Shown here: positions 1-6,228 of the stretch, in pieces
How positions within the stretch are numbered: the stretch's first letter is position 1
How the letters are laid out: each line of letters begins with the position of its first letter
From: Spirochaeta sp.
GTDB lineage: Bacteria > Spirochaetota > Spirochaetia > DSM-2461
DNA length: 8,573 bases
Assembly (NCBI GenBank): GCA_030635565.1
Contig: DAOVYP010000072.1
Span: forward strand, 1-8,573
Reading direction: 5' to 3'
Translations under genes and position numbers: made by a program
The notes under the pieces: generated by a model
What the model saw: only the letters and a program-made list of their open reading frames with translations
Databases searched by the model: none
Told to the model about the DNA's origin: nothing

Positions 1-1057
1 CGGTACCGCCGTATTTGCGGCTGATACTGGTATCCGCCTGTTCGAAACTGGAAAAGATTGTATCAATCTTCTCCTCCGGAATCCCGATACCCGTATCGAT
101 TACAGAGAAGCTGAGGCGGGGGATGCCGTCCGAACCGTTTTCATGGCTGATATTGAGGGTAATGTTTCCCTTTTCAGTGAACTTGACCGCATTGGAGAGA
201 AGATTGGAAAGAATCTGCCTGAGCCTCATGGGGTCTCCGAGAAACCATCGGGGTACGTCATCTTCGGTTTCCCTGGAATACCCGAGCCCTTTCTCACCAA
301 TCTTTTTCTTCAGTGAAACTTCGGCCTCATCCAGAACCTGGTGGAGATCAAAGAGAATGCTCTCCAGACTGATTTTATTGGCTTCCAGGCGGGAAAAATC
401 GAGTAATTGATTAATGAGAACCATCAGTCGATCCGATTCGTCCAGGATTTTCCTGGCGAAATCCCGGCTCCTGCCGCCACATTGTTCCAGAAGTATTTCG
501 GCGAAACCGATAACACCGTTCAGAGGTGTCCGGATCTCATGGGACATGGTGGCCAGAAAACGGCTTTTCGCCTCATTGGCCTCCTCTGCCCCGGCCTTGG
601 CCTGCCGCAGACGGTCCATGGATTCAACCTGATCAGTAATATCCTTCACCGCGCCTTCGATGTATTTTCCCTCCTCGGTGTACCGTACAGAGAACTGTGC
701 CCAGAACTCCGTCCCGTCCCGCCGCTGTGCCCTGGACGAAAAAGAGTATGGGGTTCCATCGGTGAGTTGTGGAGGGTCGGGCATCGTTTCAAAGAAATTG
801 TAAGTTTCCTTGTCGGCGTTCACATGGAGTATCAGAGCTTCCACCGAGTCGAATCCGAATGTCTGGGCCGCTTCATGGTTGGCATCGGTGAGCAGCCGCT
901 TTGCGACATCACCACGAAACAGGCCGACCAGCGCGTTTTCAAACATGGACTGAAAGCGCTTCTCCGCCTCCTCTTTCTGGTCTTCCAGCAGAAACAGCTC
1001 TTTCTGAATCAGACGGCGTTCAGATTCGCGGATATCTTCATCGGGATTGTTCAGCAT
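1..1057 (-). CDS. PAS-domain sensor histidine kinase, C-terminus cut by the window edge
   Basis: Sensor kinase that should autophosphorylate on histidine and pass the phosphate to a response regulator. Translating the minus strand from the ATG at 1055-1057 gives 352 codons open to the left edge. An N-terminal helix (about residues 5-35) leads into a PAS domain (about 36-150) ending in the typical AVKDITDQ segment, then a short coiled linker. The HisKA H-box SHEIRTPLNG carries the phospho-acceptor His173. The ATPase N-box is SNLLSNAVKFT with Asn289, the G1 box DTGIGIP is at 321-327, and FEQADTS..RKYGGT follows, where the window stops. No membrane segment is visible, so it is probably cytoplasmic. 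The G2 box and any C-terminal receiver or Hpt domain lie outside. It starts 16 bases after the receiver gene with no strong ribosome binding site, suggesting co-transcription and coupled translation. The stimulus cannot be read from the sequence. Confidence 0.93.
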   Translation of the reverse strand, partial: MLNNPDEDIRESERRLIQKELFLLEDQKEEAEKRFQSMFENALVGLFRGDVAKRLLTDANHEAAQTFGFDSVEALILHVNADKETYNFFETMPDPPQLTDGTPYSFSSRAQRRDGTEFWAQFSVRYTEEGKYIEGAVKDITDQVESMDRLRQAKAGAEEANEAKSRFLATMSHEIRTPLNGVIGFAEILLEQCGGRSRDFARKILDESDRLMVLINQLLDFSRLEANKISLESILFDLHQVLDEAEVSLKKKIGEKGLGYSRETEDDVPRWFLGDPMRLRQILSNLLSNAVKFTEKGNITLNISHENGSDGIPRLSFSVIDTGIGIPEEKIDTIFSSFEQADTSISRKYGGT

Positions 1058-1073
1058 ACTTACACGCGCTTAG

Positions 1074-1454
1074 TTAGTGAATGTGCTCACGAATCGATTC
1101 CATGAGCCGACTGAAAGTTACCGGCTTCATCACATATTCGTCGGCACCGGTTGCCATACCCATGGCGACTTCTTCCCGCTGAGCCATGGCACTGAGCAGG
1201 ACTACCGGGATTCCGCGGGTATCGTCATCGGTCTTTAAACGGCGGGCCGTTTCCAGTCCATCCAGAACGGGCATTTTCACATCCATGATGATGAGATCGG
1301 GATGATGACCTGCCAGATCGAGTACTTCCTCACCGGTACCGGCCTGGAAAACCCTGAGCCCCATACCGCTCAGCTTCTTCGCCAGGTGATGTCGGACGTA
1401 TTCTTCGTCGTCTGCGATCAGTATGCTCTTTCCGTTGAAATCAGCTTGATTCAT
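1074..1454 (-). CDS. CheY-like single-domain response regulator
   Basis: A 126-residue protein made only of a receiver domain, with no output domain. The acidic pocket is Asp15-Asp16, the phospho-acceptor is Asp58 in the segment IIMDVKMPVLDG, the switch Ser88 lies in LLSAM, and the conserved Lys110 is in YVMKPV. All key receiver residues are therefore present. It is the first gene of a two-gene unit with the histidine kinase that starts 16 bases downstream, so that kinase is the likely phosphate donor. Lacking an output domain, it probably works by protein-protein contact or as a phosphorelay intermediate; this is inference. The ATG at 1452-1454 is the only sensible start. Only a weak purine stretch (AGAG) precedes it. 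Confidence 0.95.
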   Translation of the reverse strand: MNQADFNGKSILIADDEEYVRHHLAKKLSGMGLRVFQAGTGEEVLDLAGHHPDLIIMDVKMPVLDGLETARRLKTDDDTRGIPVVLLSAMAQREEVAMGMATGADEYVMKPVTFSRLMESIREHIH

Positions 1455-1505
1455 AAGGTTTCTCTATCATGATAAGAAACCCGGGACGCATTCGCCAGAT
1501 ATGAG

Positions 1506-1556
1506 AAAAAAAAAGAACAATTAAAGGCATCCGGCAGGTTCGCGAAGCGAACTTGC
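1506..1556 (-). terminator. Hairpin plus T-run downstream of the hexokinase gene, imperfect terminator candidate
   Basis: Read on the minus strand, the hexokinase stop is followed by a hairpin: ten-base arms at 1547-1556 and 1534-1543 around a TTC loop, with one A-C mismatch. A run of nine T (1506-1514) comes later. About 19 bases separate stem and T-run, which is longer than in a standard intrinsic terminator. It may be a weak terminator, a processed 3' end, or part of the leader of the two-component unit. The inverted repeat itself is clear; its role is inference. Confidence 0.3.
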
Positions 1557-1575
1557 GTCGACAATTTGAACAAGC

Positions 1576-2892
1576 TCAGTTCGTCAGTGCCGCCACCGCT
1601 GCACCTATCAGGGGAGCATCATCAACCTGAACCATTTCATAATACCTGTCACAGGAGGTGAGAAATGGTCTCAAATAAGACTCCACGCGGTGCCGGAAGC
1701 GGTAATAACGGTAATACGTAGTACCGTCAATGGTAAGGCATGTCGGTGCCAGCGGGCCGCTTACGCTCTGACCCTTGAGAACCGAAGCAGCCAGATTTGC
1801 GGCGGTGAGTTTCGCGGCCCGTTCCAGGAGCGCATCGATGATGAACCAGAGCCGTCCGGCATCGGAGGCGTTTCCGGCTGCTTTCACGGCGTCAACCAGA
1901 GCGTTACCTGTCCCCGATGGGTTATGGGTGTAGTTGTCCGCATCCCTTGTGGAAATTTCACCCAGATTTTTCATCACGGTGAATGCTTCACTGCTGAAAA
2001 GCCCCATCTGACCAGCCAGAAGAACCGTTTGAGTCACAAGGAGGCCGAAATAGCGGCCTGAGAGCATTTTCTCCAGCCAGTGTGACTCGGGCATTTCTGT
2101 AAGTCCACAGAGAATTTTATCCGCTTCTCCACGGTATCGGCTGGTAAAACTCCCGGATTCACAATTGATAACCTGACTGCGGGCAGGATCCAGGCCATCG
2201 ATTTTCCCGATGGCGGCATTGGATTCCACATAGCAGGTATTAGTACCGGTCCCCAGGATGAAACCCGTGTATCCGCCCCAGTCCCGTTCGGTTTGAGATG
2301 CTTTGCCTGTGAGTACCGTGGCCACGGAATCGTTGAGGAGAACCAGCTCCGGAGGGCTTGCGATGCCCCGCTCGGCTAGAGCGTCCTTGAGATCGGCGCC
2401 GATTTTCCGTCCGACAACAGTGGGCGCCAGGACTTCCTTGGTCCAGTGGAGGAGCCGGCCGTCCTTGTCGGGAAAGATTTCCGAAGGATAGGAGAAACAG
2501 AAACCGATTTTACCGCCACGGCCGATCAGGGGTTCCAGCAGGGCGGCCATGGTATCGAAAAACTCCCCGCGGCTCACCTCGAACCCTTGAGTCCCGGGCA
2601 TGGGATGCTTGCTGAAATCCTCGATGACGGGCTTGCCATCGGTGGTGAATGACACCAGAGCGGCACGGATGTTTGTACCTCCCGCATCCAGAACCACCAC
2701 TTTTTCATTCGTCGGGATGTCGGAAGCGACTTCCACATAGGTGGGAATCATCGCGAGAGAGGAGGGCTCTCCATTCAGACCCCGCTTCATTTCATCCATC
2801 ATGTGATCGACTGTCGACTTCAGGTCGATCCCTTCGGGATGCATATCGATCTTGTTCAGGAACTGATCGACTGTTTTCTTGCCAGGATTCAT
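1576..2892 (-). CDS. Hexokinase (eukaryotic-type hexokinase family)
   Basis: Phosphorylates glucose or related hexoses with ATP to give hexose 6-phosphate, the entry step of glycolysis, in the cytoplasm. Counting from the ATG at 2892 (438 residues), the phosphate-1 loop is VVLDAGGTNIR (66-76). The sugar-binding hexokinase signature runs from IGFCFSYP to W-T-K-E (129-153). The catalytic base is Asp188 in LLNDSVAT, the phosphate-2 loop is LGTGTNTCY (213-221), and sugar-contact residues Glu245 (INCESGSF) and Glu274 (EKMLSGRYFG) are present. A Gly-Ala-Ala element ends the protein. This is the single-domain form, not ROK or Glk. The start is uncertain: the frame stays open to 3030, with an ATG at 2991 (471 residues) and a TTG at 2928 preceded by GGGAG at good spacing. 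I prefer 2892 because recognisable family sequence begins just after it. It is divergent from rlmH. Confidence 0.93.
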   Translation of the reverse strand: MNPGKKTVDQFLNKIDMHPEGIDLKSTVDHMMDEMKRGLNGEPSSLAMIPTYVEVASDIPTNEKVVVLDAGGTNIRAALVSFTTDGKPVIEDFSKHPMPGTQGFEVSRGEFFDTMAALLEPLIGRGGKIGFCFSYPSEIFPDKDGRLLHWTKEVLAPTVVGRKIGADLKDALAERGIASPPELVLLNDSVATVLTGKASQTERDWGGYTGFILGTGTNTCYVESNAAIGKIDGLDPARSQVINCESGSFTSRYRGEADKILCGLTEMPESHWLEKMLSGRYFGLLVTQTVLLAGQMGLFSSEAFTVMKNLGEISTRDADNYTHNPSGTGNALVDAVKAAGNASDAGRLWFIIDALLERAAKLTAANLAASVLKGQSVSGPLAPTCLTIDGTTYYRYYRFRHRVESYLRPFLTSCDRYYEMVQVDDAPLIGAAVAALTN

Positions 2893-3033
2893 CGGCCCCA
2901 GTATGCCTTCATGCTCAATACCCTTCAAGCGCTTGCTCCCGGGTGCTACCGTCAGAATGTGAGAATTATCACCTTTTTCTGTAGAAGACATGTTATGAGA
3001 TGGATCAGAATGCCGGCAAACTGATACCAATCA

Positions 3034-3059
3034 GTACCAAAGTGCCGGCATTTTGGTAC
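3034..3059. promoter_or_regulatory. 26-bp near-perfect palindrome, probable operator
   Basis: The arms are GTACCAAA and TTTGGTAC around the core TGCCGGCA. Twelve of thirteen base pairs match; the only mismatch is 3042 against 3051. It ends nine bases before a TATAAT, so a bound protein would cover the region where polymerase contacts the -35 of a rightward promoter. The size and two-fold symmetry with a central CG are compatible with a dimeric repressor such as a LacI-type protein, but the family cannot be assigned from the site alone. It could serve rlmH, the divergent hexokinase, or both. Confidence 0.55.
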
Positions 3060-3067
3060 GATACTTT

Positions 3068-3073
3068 TATAAT
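3068..3073 (+). promoter_or_regulatory. TATAAT -10 element, likely for rlmH
   Basis: A perfect TATAAT lies about 80 bases before the rlmH start, in an AT-rich patch of an otherwise GC-rich sequence. No good -35 hexamer is found 16-18 bases upstream: that position falls inside the palindrome core. The promoter may therefore be weak or depend on an activator. Inferred from sequence only. Confidence 0.4.
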
Positions 3074-3153
3074 CGTTCCGCTGGAGTGCGGGATTGGTAC
3101 ATCCATAAGCCGGTCCACAATCTTCAGCAGGGAAATTCTTTCATGGAGAAAAT

Positions 3154-3633
3154 ATGAGAATCACCATCATCGCCGCCGGGAAAATCCGGGACACATGGAT
3201 CAACGAGGGTATTTCCGAATACACGAAGAGACTCAAGCGTTTCGGCAAACTGGAAATTGTTGAAGTACCCGATGAGAAGGTGCCTGAAAAATATTCGGAG
3301 AAAGAGATAATCCAGGCGGTGAGCCGAGAAGGCCGGAAGATGCTCGACCGCTTGCCGTCGGACAACTGGGGAATCGCTTTGGATCCCCGGGGGGAGACTA
3401 TCGGTTCGGAGGGCCTGGCAGACCTGCTATCCCGCCGGGCGGTGGCCGGGACCCATCATGTGGTGTTCGTCATCGGGGGGTCAAACGGCCTTTCAGGAGA
3501 GGTGCTGACAAAATGCCGGAAGAAAATATCCTTCGGTCCCAACATTTTCCCCCATCAGCTCTTCCGGGTGATGCTGCTGGAGCAGATTTACCGGGCCCGG
3601 AAAATTATGGCCGGGGAAACCTACCACAAGTAA
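3154..3633 (+). CDS. rlmH: 23S rRNA pseudouridine-1915 N3-methyltransferase RlmH
   Basis: SPOUT-class methyltransferase that, in the family, uses S-adenosylmethionine to methylate the pseudouridine at position 1915 of 23S rRNA (helix 69) in assembled 70S ribosomes. The 159-residue length is the usual one. It opens with the family-typical MRITIIAAGKI. The cofactor-binding knot contains VFVIGGSNGLSG (104-115), and the C-terminus FPHQLFRVMLLEQIYRA ending in GETYHK is the RlmH hallmark, including the terminal Tyr-His-Lys. A GGAGA precedes the ATG at good spacing. It is divergent from the hexokinase and convergent with the gamma-carbonic-anhydrase-like gene, so it is probably transcribed alone. 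Nothing looks altered or truncated. Confidence 0.97.
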   Translation: MRITIIAAGKIRDTWINEGISEYTKRLKRFGKLEIVEVPDEKVPEKYSEKEIIQAVSREGRKMLDRLPSDNWGIALDPRGETIGSEGLADLLSRRAVAGTHHVVFVIGGSNGLSGEVLTKCRKKISFGPNIFPHQLFRVMLLEQIYRARKIMAGETYHK

Positions 3634-3664
3634 GAGACTTCTGCAAAATGATTCTCTAAGACAA

Positions 3665-4210
3665 TCAGCCGGCCTTCCCCGGCAGCTCAGGTTTACCGAT
3701 TCCCTCTTTCAGGTACCTGTCCTTGTTCAAGACGTAGTGTGCCGAATTCTCAAGGCTCCTGGCGATGGTCCCTTCCTTGAGGGGTTTGACAATCTTCGCC
3801 GGTGAACCCAGAACCAGCATTCCGTCTGGTATATCCATGCTTCCGGTCACCAGGGCACCGCCTCCAATCAGACAGTTCCGGCCGATTTTTGCACCGCTCA
3901 AAATGGTGGACCCCATGCCGATCAGACTGCCGTCTCCGATGGTGCATCCGTGTATGATACAGTTATGTCCGATTGTGACTTTCTCCCCCACAACCGTGGG
4001 TGTTCCCCGGTCTGTGTGGACGGTGCAGCCATCCTGGACATTGCTGCCCCGGCCGATTGTGATGGGTTCGAGGTCTCCCCGAAGAGTCGTGTTGAACCAG
4101 ATACTGACATCCTCATGCAGAACAACCGCACCGATGATTTCCGCACCGGGGGCGAGAAAAATTCGTTCTCCCTTGAATTCCGGGAGCTGTCCGTCAAATT
4201 CGTAAATCAT
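3665..4210 (-). CDS. Gamma-carbonic anhydrase-like left-handed beta-helix protein
   Basis: A 181-residue hexapeptide-repeat protein of the YrdA/PaaY/CamH-like gamma-carbonic anhydrase family, expected to be a trimer. Repeated isoleucine/valine-glycine hexapeptides run from about residue 22 to 140. The three expected metal ligands are present: His65 (TVHTD), His82 and His87 (IGHNCIIHG). The nearby active-site residues Arg44, Asp46 and Gln59 are also conserved. Family members may hydrate CO2, but several have no measured activity, so the reaction is a family inference. A C-terminal helix (about 150-175) closes the trimer in relatives. The gene starts 9 bases after the ankyrin gene stop, so the two are very likely co-transcribed. 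Its 3' end meets rlmH tail to tail with 31 bases between and no clear terminator hairpin. Confidence 0.92.
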   Translation of the reverse strand: MIYEFDGQLPEFKGERIFLAPGAEIIGAVVLHEDVSIWFNTTLRGDLEPITIGRGSNVQDGCTVHTDRGTPTVVGEKVTIGHNCIIHGCTIGDGSLIGMGSTILSGAKIGRNCLIGGGALVTGSMDIPDGMLVLGSPAKIVKPLKEGTIARSLENSAHYVLNKDRYLKEGIGKPELPGKAG

Positions 4211-4219
4211 AAGGCCATC

Positions 4220-5227
4220 TTACTGCAGGAGAGCCCTGAGAGTCGCCTCCGCAGCCAGATCCCCAGGGATTCTGCCGGCCCTGTCACGAATCGTCCTGTC
4301 GGCACCGGATGCCAGCAGCCGGCGAACCGCCTCTTCATCACCTGCGAACGCCGCATGGTGCAGAGCCGTTCTGCCGTTACCGTCCCTGGAATCGGGTGAA
4401 GCTCCGGCCGACAGGAGGTCAGCTACCATGCCCCAATGCCCCAGACGCGCCGCAACGAGTAAAGCCGGATACCCGCGCTCATCTTTCTCATCGGGATCCG
4501 CACCTGAGGCCAGACGGGACCGGACCAGGTATTCCTGCCCGTTGAAAACGGCTGAGAGCAGCCCCCCGGGAGTTTTCGATGACTGACGGTAGGCGAATCC
4601 CAGGGTGAGGTGGGCACCGCTGAACCTGTATGCATCATCCTCCCGGATAACCGCCAGTGCCCGTTCCTCGAAAGGACTCACCAGGGCACCAAGGAGTACG
4701 GACATTCCGGGGGGCGATGATGCGGGGCTTCGGTACACATCCTTGACGTCGCCCCTTGAGGACTGAATGCGCAAGGTGTAGCGGCCGTCAACGGGAGAAG
4801 GGGGATCCATTGTGAACTCAAAATTATAACCGCCGGTTGTAAACCGGGCGTCCCGAACATCCGGTCGAAGTGTCGATTCGAGATCGAAGGAGGCGGCAAT
4901 CTCCAGCACAAGGGCGGAATACCGGTTCCAGAACGCATCGGAGGAATCAGGCCCGGACCAGACAAGAGCATCCGAATAATGCAGCACTTCGTCGGTAACC
5001 GCATCGATAACCAGAATGCGGATTTCCGGACCGCCGGCTGAAGCCTCACGGCCGATCAAGGCACCCCAGCGTCCCTCGGACGACCAACCCAGAGGGTAGA
5101 GATGGAGAGCGTGGCCGGAAAAACCCCTGGCTTGGGCCGGAGCATCGGCGAAAGCCCCGATTACGGCGTAAAAAGCGAGAATTAGAAGCGTAAAGAACCG
5201 GATGAAGCTGCTTTTCCGAAATACCAT
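4220..5227 (-). CDS. Secreted ankyrin-repeat protein
   Basis: A 335-residue exported protein. A classical signal peptide covers residues 1-27: Arg/Lys near the start, a hydrophobic core at 11-24, and a likely cut after AFA before Asp28. No lipobox cysteine is seen, so it is probably periplasmic or released. Residues 34-220 form a domain I do not firmly recognise; its start (LYPLGWSSEGRWGALIG, then a beta-rich ILVIDAVTDEVLH segment) loosely resembles secreted spirochaete proteins of the DUF2259 type, a weak comparison from memory. Residues 224-335 carry about three ankyrin repeats; the clearest are around 250-282 and 284-316 (NGRTALHHAAFAGDEEAVRRLL), with a truncated last one. Ankyrin repeats normally bind another protein; the partner is unknown. 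It precedes the gamma-carbonic-anhydrase-like gene in one unit. No strong ribosome binding site precedes the ATG. Confidence 0.85.
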   Translation of the reverse strand: MVFRKSSFIRFFTLLILAFYAVIGAFADAPAQARGFSGHALHLYPLGWSSEGRWGALIGREASAGGPEIRILVIDAVTDEVLHYSDALVWSGPDSSDAFWNRYSALVLEIAASFDLESTLRPDVRDARFTTGGYNFEFTMDPPSPVDGRYTLRIQSSRGDVKDVYRSPASSPPGMSVLLGALVSPFEERALAVIREDDAYRFSGAHLTLGFAYRQSSKTPGGLLSAVFNGQEYLVRSRLASGADPDEKDERGYPALLVAARLGHWGMVADLLSAGASPDSRDGNGRTALHHAAFAGDEEAVRRLLASGADRTIRDRAGRIPGDLAAEATLRALLQ

Positions 5228-5323
5228 AAAGCCAGAATAGAACCGGAACCCTCAGCTGAGCAAGATGGCCGTGGGCACAGGCTCCTTGACGCCATAAGCT
5301 CCCCGGTGTAGGAAGTATCCATA

Positions 5324-5674
5324 ATGCCTCCAATTATCCACGGCGCCATTGGAATACTCCTCGTCCTGGCCCACGGTTTGTTTCTCTTCCGGGGTCTGGC
5401 CATGAGGCGAAACGGCGGCAGTCCCGGCACCCTGGACAAAGTCGCCCGGTTCATCAGCCATTTCGGGCTTCCGGCGGTCCTGCTCACAGGTTTTCTCACC
5501 GAAAAGGCCTCTGATGGAGCGGTTCAGGCAATCCACATCGTTCTCGGCGTCCTTCCGATTGTCGCCATCATCGCCTTCACTCCGTTTCTCTCCTTCAGGA
5601 GGCACATCCCGTGGCTTCTTCCCGCCATTAACCTCGTCTTACTCACCGCTGCCGCTCTCACCGGGATATACTGA
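5324..5674 (+). CDS. Small four-helix membrane protein, SirB-like
   Basis: A 116-residue, strongly hydrophobic protein with four predicted membrane helices at about 3-23, 42-58, 66-89 and 95-116, and short polar loops. The pattern HG....LLVLAHGLFLFRGL in the first helix and SHFGLPAVLLTGFL in the second resembles the SirB family of small inner-membrane proteins (function poorly known). This is a topology and motif match, not a certain assignment. Histidines at 6, 17, 46 and 71 lie in or next to helices, which could suit heme or metal binding, but nothing proves it. An AGGAAG lies eight bases before the ATG, supporting this start. It begins the plus-strand cluster and ends five bases before the macro-domain gene, so the two should be co-transcribed. 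Confidence 0.8.
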   Translation: MPPIIHGAIGILLVLAHGLFLFRGLAMRRNGGSPGTLDKVARFISHFGLPAVLLTGFLTEKASDGAVQAIHIVLGVLPIVAIIAFTPFLSFRRHIPWLLPAINLVLLTAAALTGIY

Positions 5675-5679
5675 TTGAC

Positions 5680-6228
5680 ATGACCTGGCTCAATGGACGT
5701 TTAGAAGCTCTCACGGGGGATATCACCACTTTCCATGCCGACGCCATCGTGAACGCCGCCAATTCAACCCTCCTCGGGGGAGGCGGTGTCGACGGAGCCA
5801 TTCATCGGGCCGGCGGACCGGACATCATGGCCGAATGCCGCAAGATCAGGAATATCAGCTATCCAAGGGGTCTGCCCACCGGTGAAGCCGTCATTACAGG
5901 AGCCGGAAGGCTCCCCTGCAAATACGTGATTCACACCGTCGGTCCGGTCTGGAAGGGCGGCATGAGAGGTGAAGAATCTCTCCTGGCCGCCGCCTACAGA
6001 AACGCCCTGGAAAAAGCCGCGGAAGTCGGAGCACATACACTGGCCTACCCCGCCATCTCCACCGGGGTCTATGGCTATCCCGCCGACAAAGCGGCCAAAG
6101 TAGTCTGGAAGGTACTTTCCGCCAGGCTTCATCACCACAACCTGCCGGAGAAAATCTATCTGCTCTTCTATTCGGTTAACAACCTTTCCACCTTCCTCGA
6201 TAACATGCCGCAACCCGATGTCACTTAA
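5680..6228 (+). CDS. Macro-domain protein, probable O-acetyl-ADP-ribose / ADP-ribosyl hydrolase
   Basis: A 182-residue stand-alone macro domain of the MacroD/YmdB type. Members bind ADP-ribose and remove it from O-acetyl-ADP-ribose or from acidic side chains. Visible motifs: GDIT (13-16), DAIVNAAN (21-28) with Asn25, the GGGGVDGAIHRAGG loop (33-46) with Asp38 at the catalytic position, HTVGPVW (85-91) and the phosphate-binding PAISTGVYGYP (124-134). All features of an active enzyme are present. A C-terminal extension of about ten residues follows the domain. It lacks a good ribosome binding site and starts five bases after the membrane protein gene, so it probably relies on translational coupling. 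Its last 11 bases overlap the start of the NFACT/RqcH gene. The physiological substrate is unknown. Confidence 0.93.
   Translation: MTWLNGRLEALTGDITTFHADAIVNAANSTLLGGGGVDGAIHRAGGPDIMAECRKIRNISYPRGLPTGEAVITGAGRLPCKYVIHTVGPVWKGGMRGEESLLAAAYRNALEKAAEVGAHTLAYPAISTGVYGYPADKAAKVVWKVLSARLHHHNLPEKIYLLFYSVNNLSTFLDNMPQPDVT

Larger units (their letters stand above)
3011..3099. promoter_or_regulatory. Cluster of repeated operator-like half-sites between hexokinase and rlmH
   Basis: The hexamer TACCAA or its complement TTGGTA occurs four times: TACCAA at 3025-3030 and 3035-3040 (ten bases apart, one helical turn), and TTGGTA at 3053-3058 and 3094-3099. The palindromic octamer TGCCGGCA occurs twice, at 3011-3018 and 3043-3050, 32 bases apart (about three turns). 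Helical phasing of repeated sites in a divergent intergenic region is typical of binding sites for a dimeric or cooperative regulator. No regulator gene for it is visible in the window. Confidence 0.5.

Noticed and set aside
407..1105. Long plus-strand open frame (232 codons) opposite the histidine kinase
   Set aside because: It is antisense to a clear PAS-HisKA-ATPase frame, and its translation has no recognisable family; open antisense frames are common at this GC content.
1465..1474. Ten-base palindrome TATCATGATA just upstream of the response regulator start
   Set aside because: Perfect, but short and AT-rich and within the expected leader; a regulatory role is possible but not supported by any repeat.
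3000..3263. Plus-strand open frame running through the hexokinase-rlmH intergenic region into rlmH
   Set aside because: It overlaps rlmH in another frame, crosses the promoter and palindrome, and resembles no protein.
3634..3664. Bidirectional terminator between rlmH and the gamma-carbonic-anhydrase-like gene
   Set aside because: The 31-base gap has only a weak partial complementarity (around AGAGA and TCTCT) and no GC-rich stem with a T-run.
5251..5260. Perfect ten-base palindrome CTCAGCTGAG between the ankyrin and SirB-like genes
   Set aside because: Too short to separate from chance, no second copy nearby, and no clear promoter elements in fixed relation to it.
5286..5291. TTGACG as a -35 box for the SirB-like gene
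   Set aside because: The hexamer 17 bases downstream is TAGGAA, which overlaps the ribosome binding site and is a poor -10.
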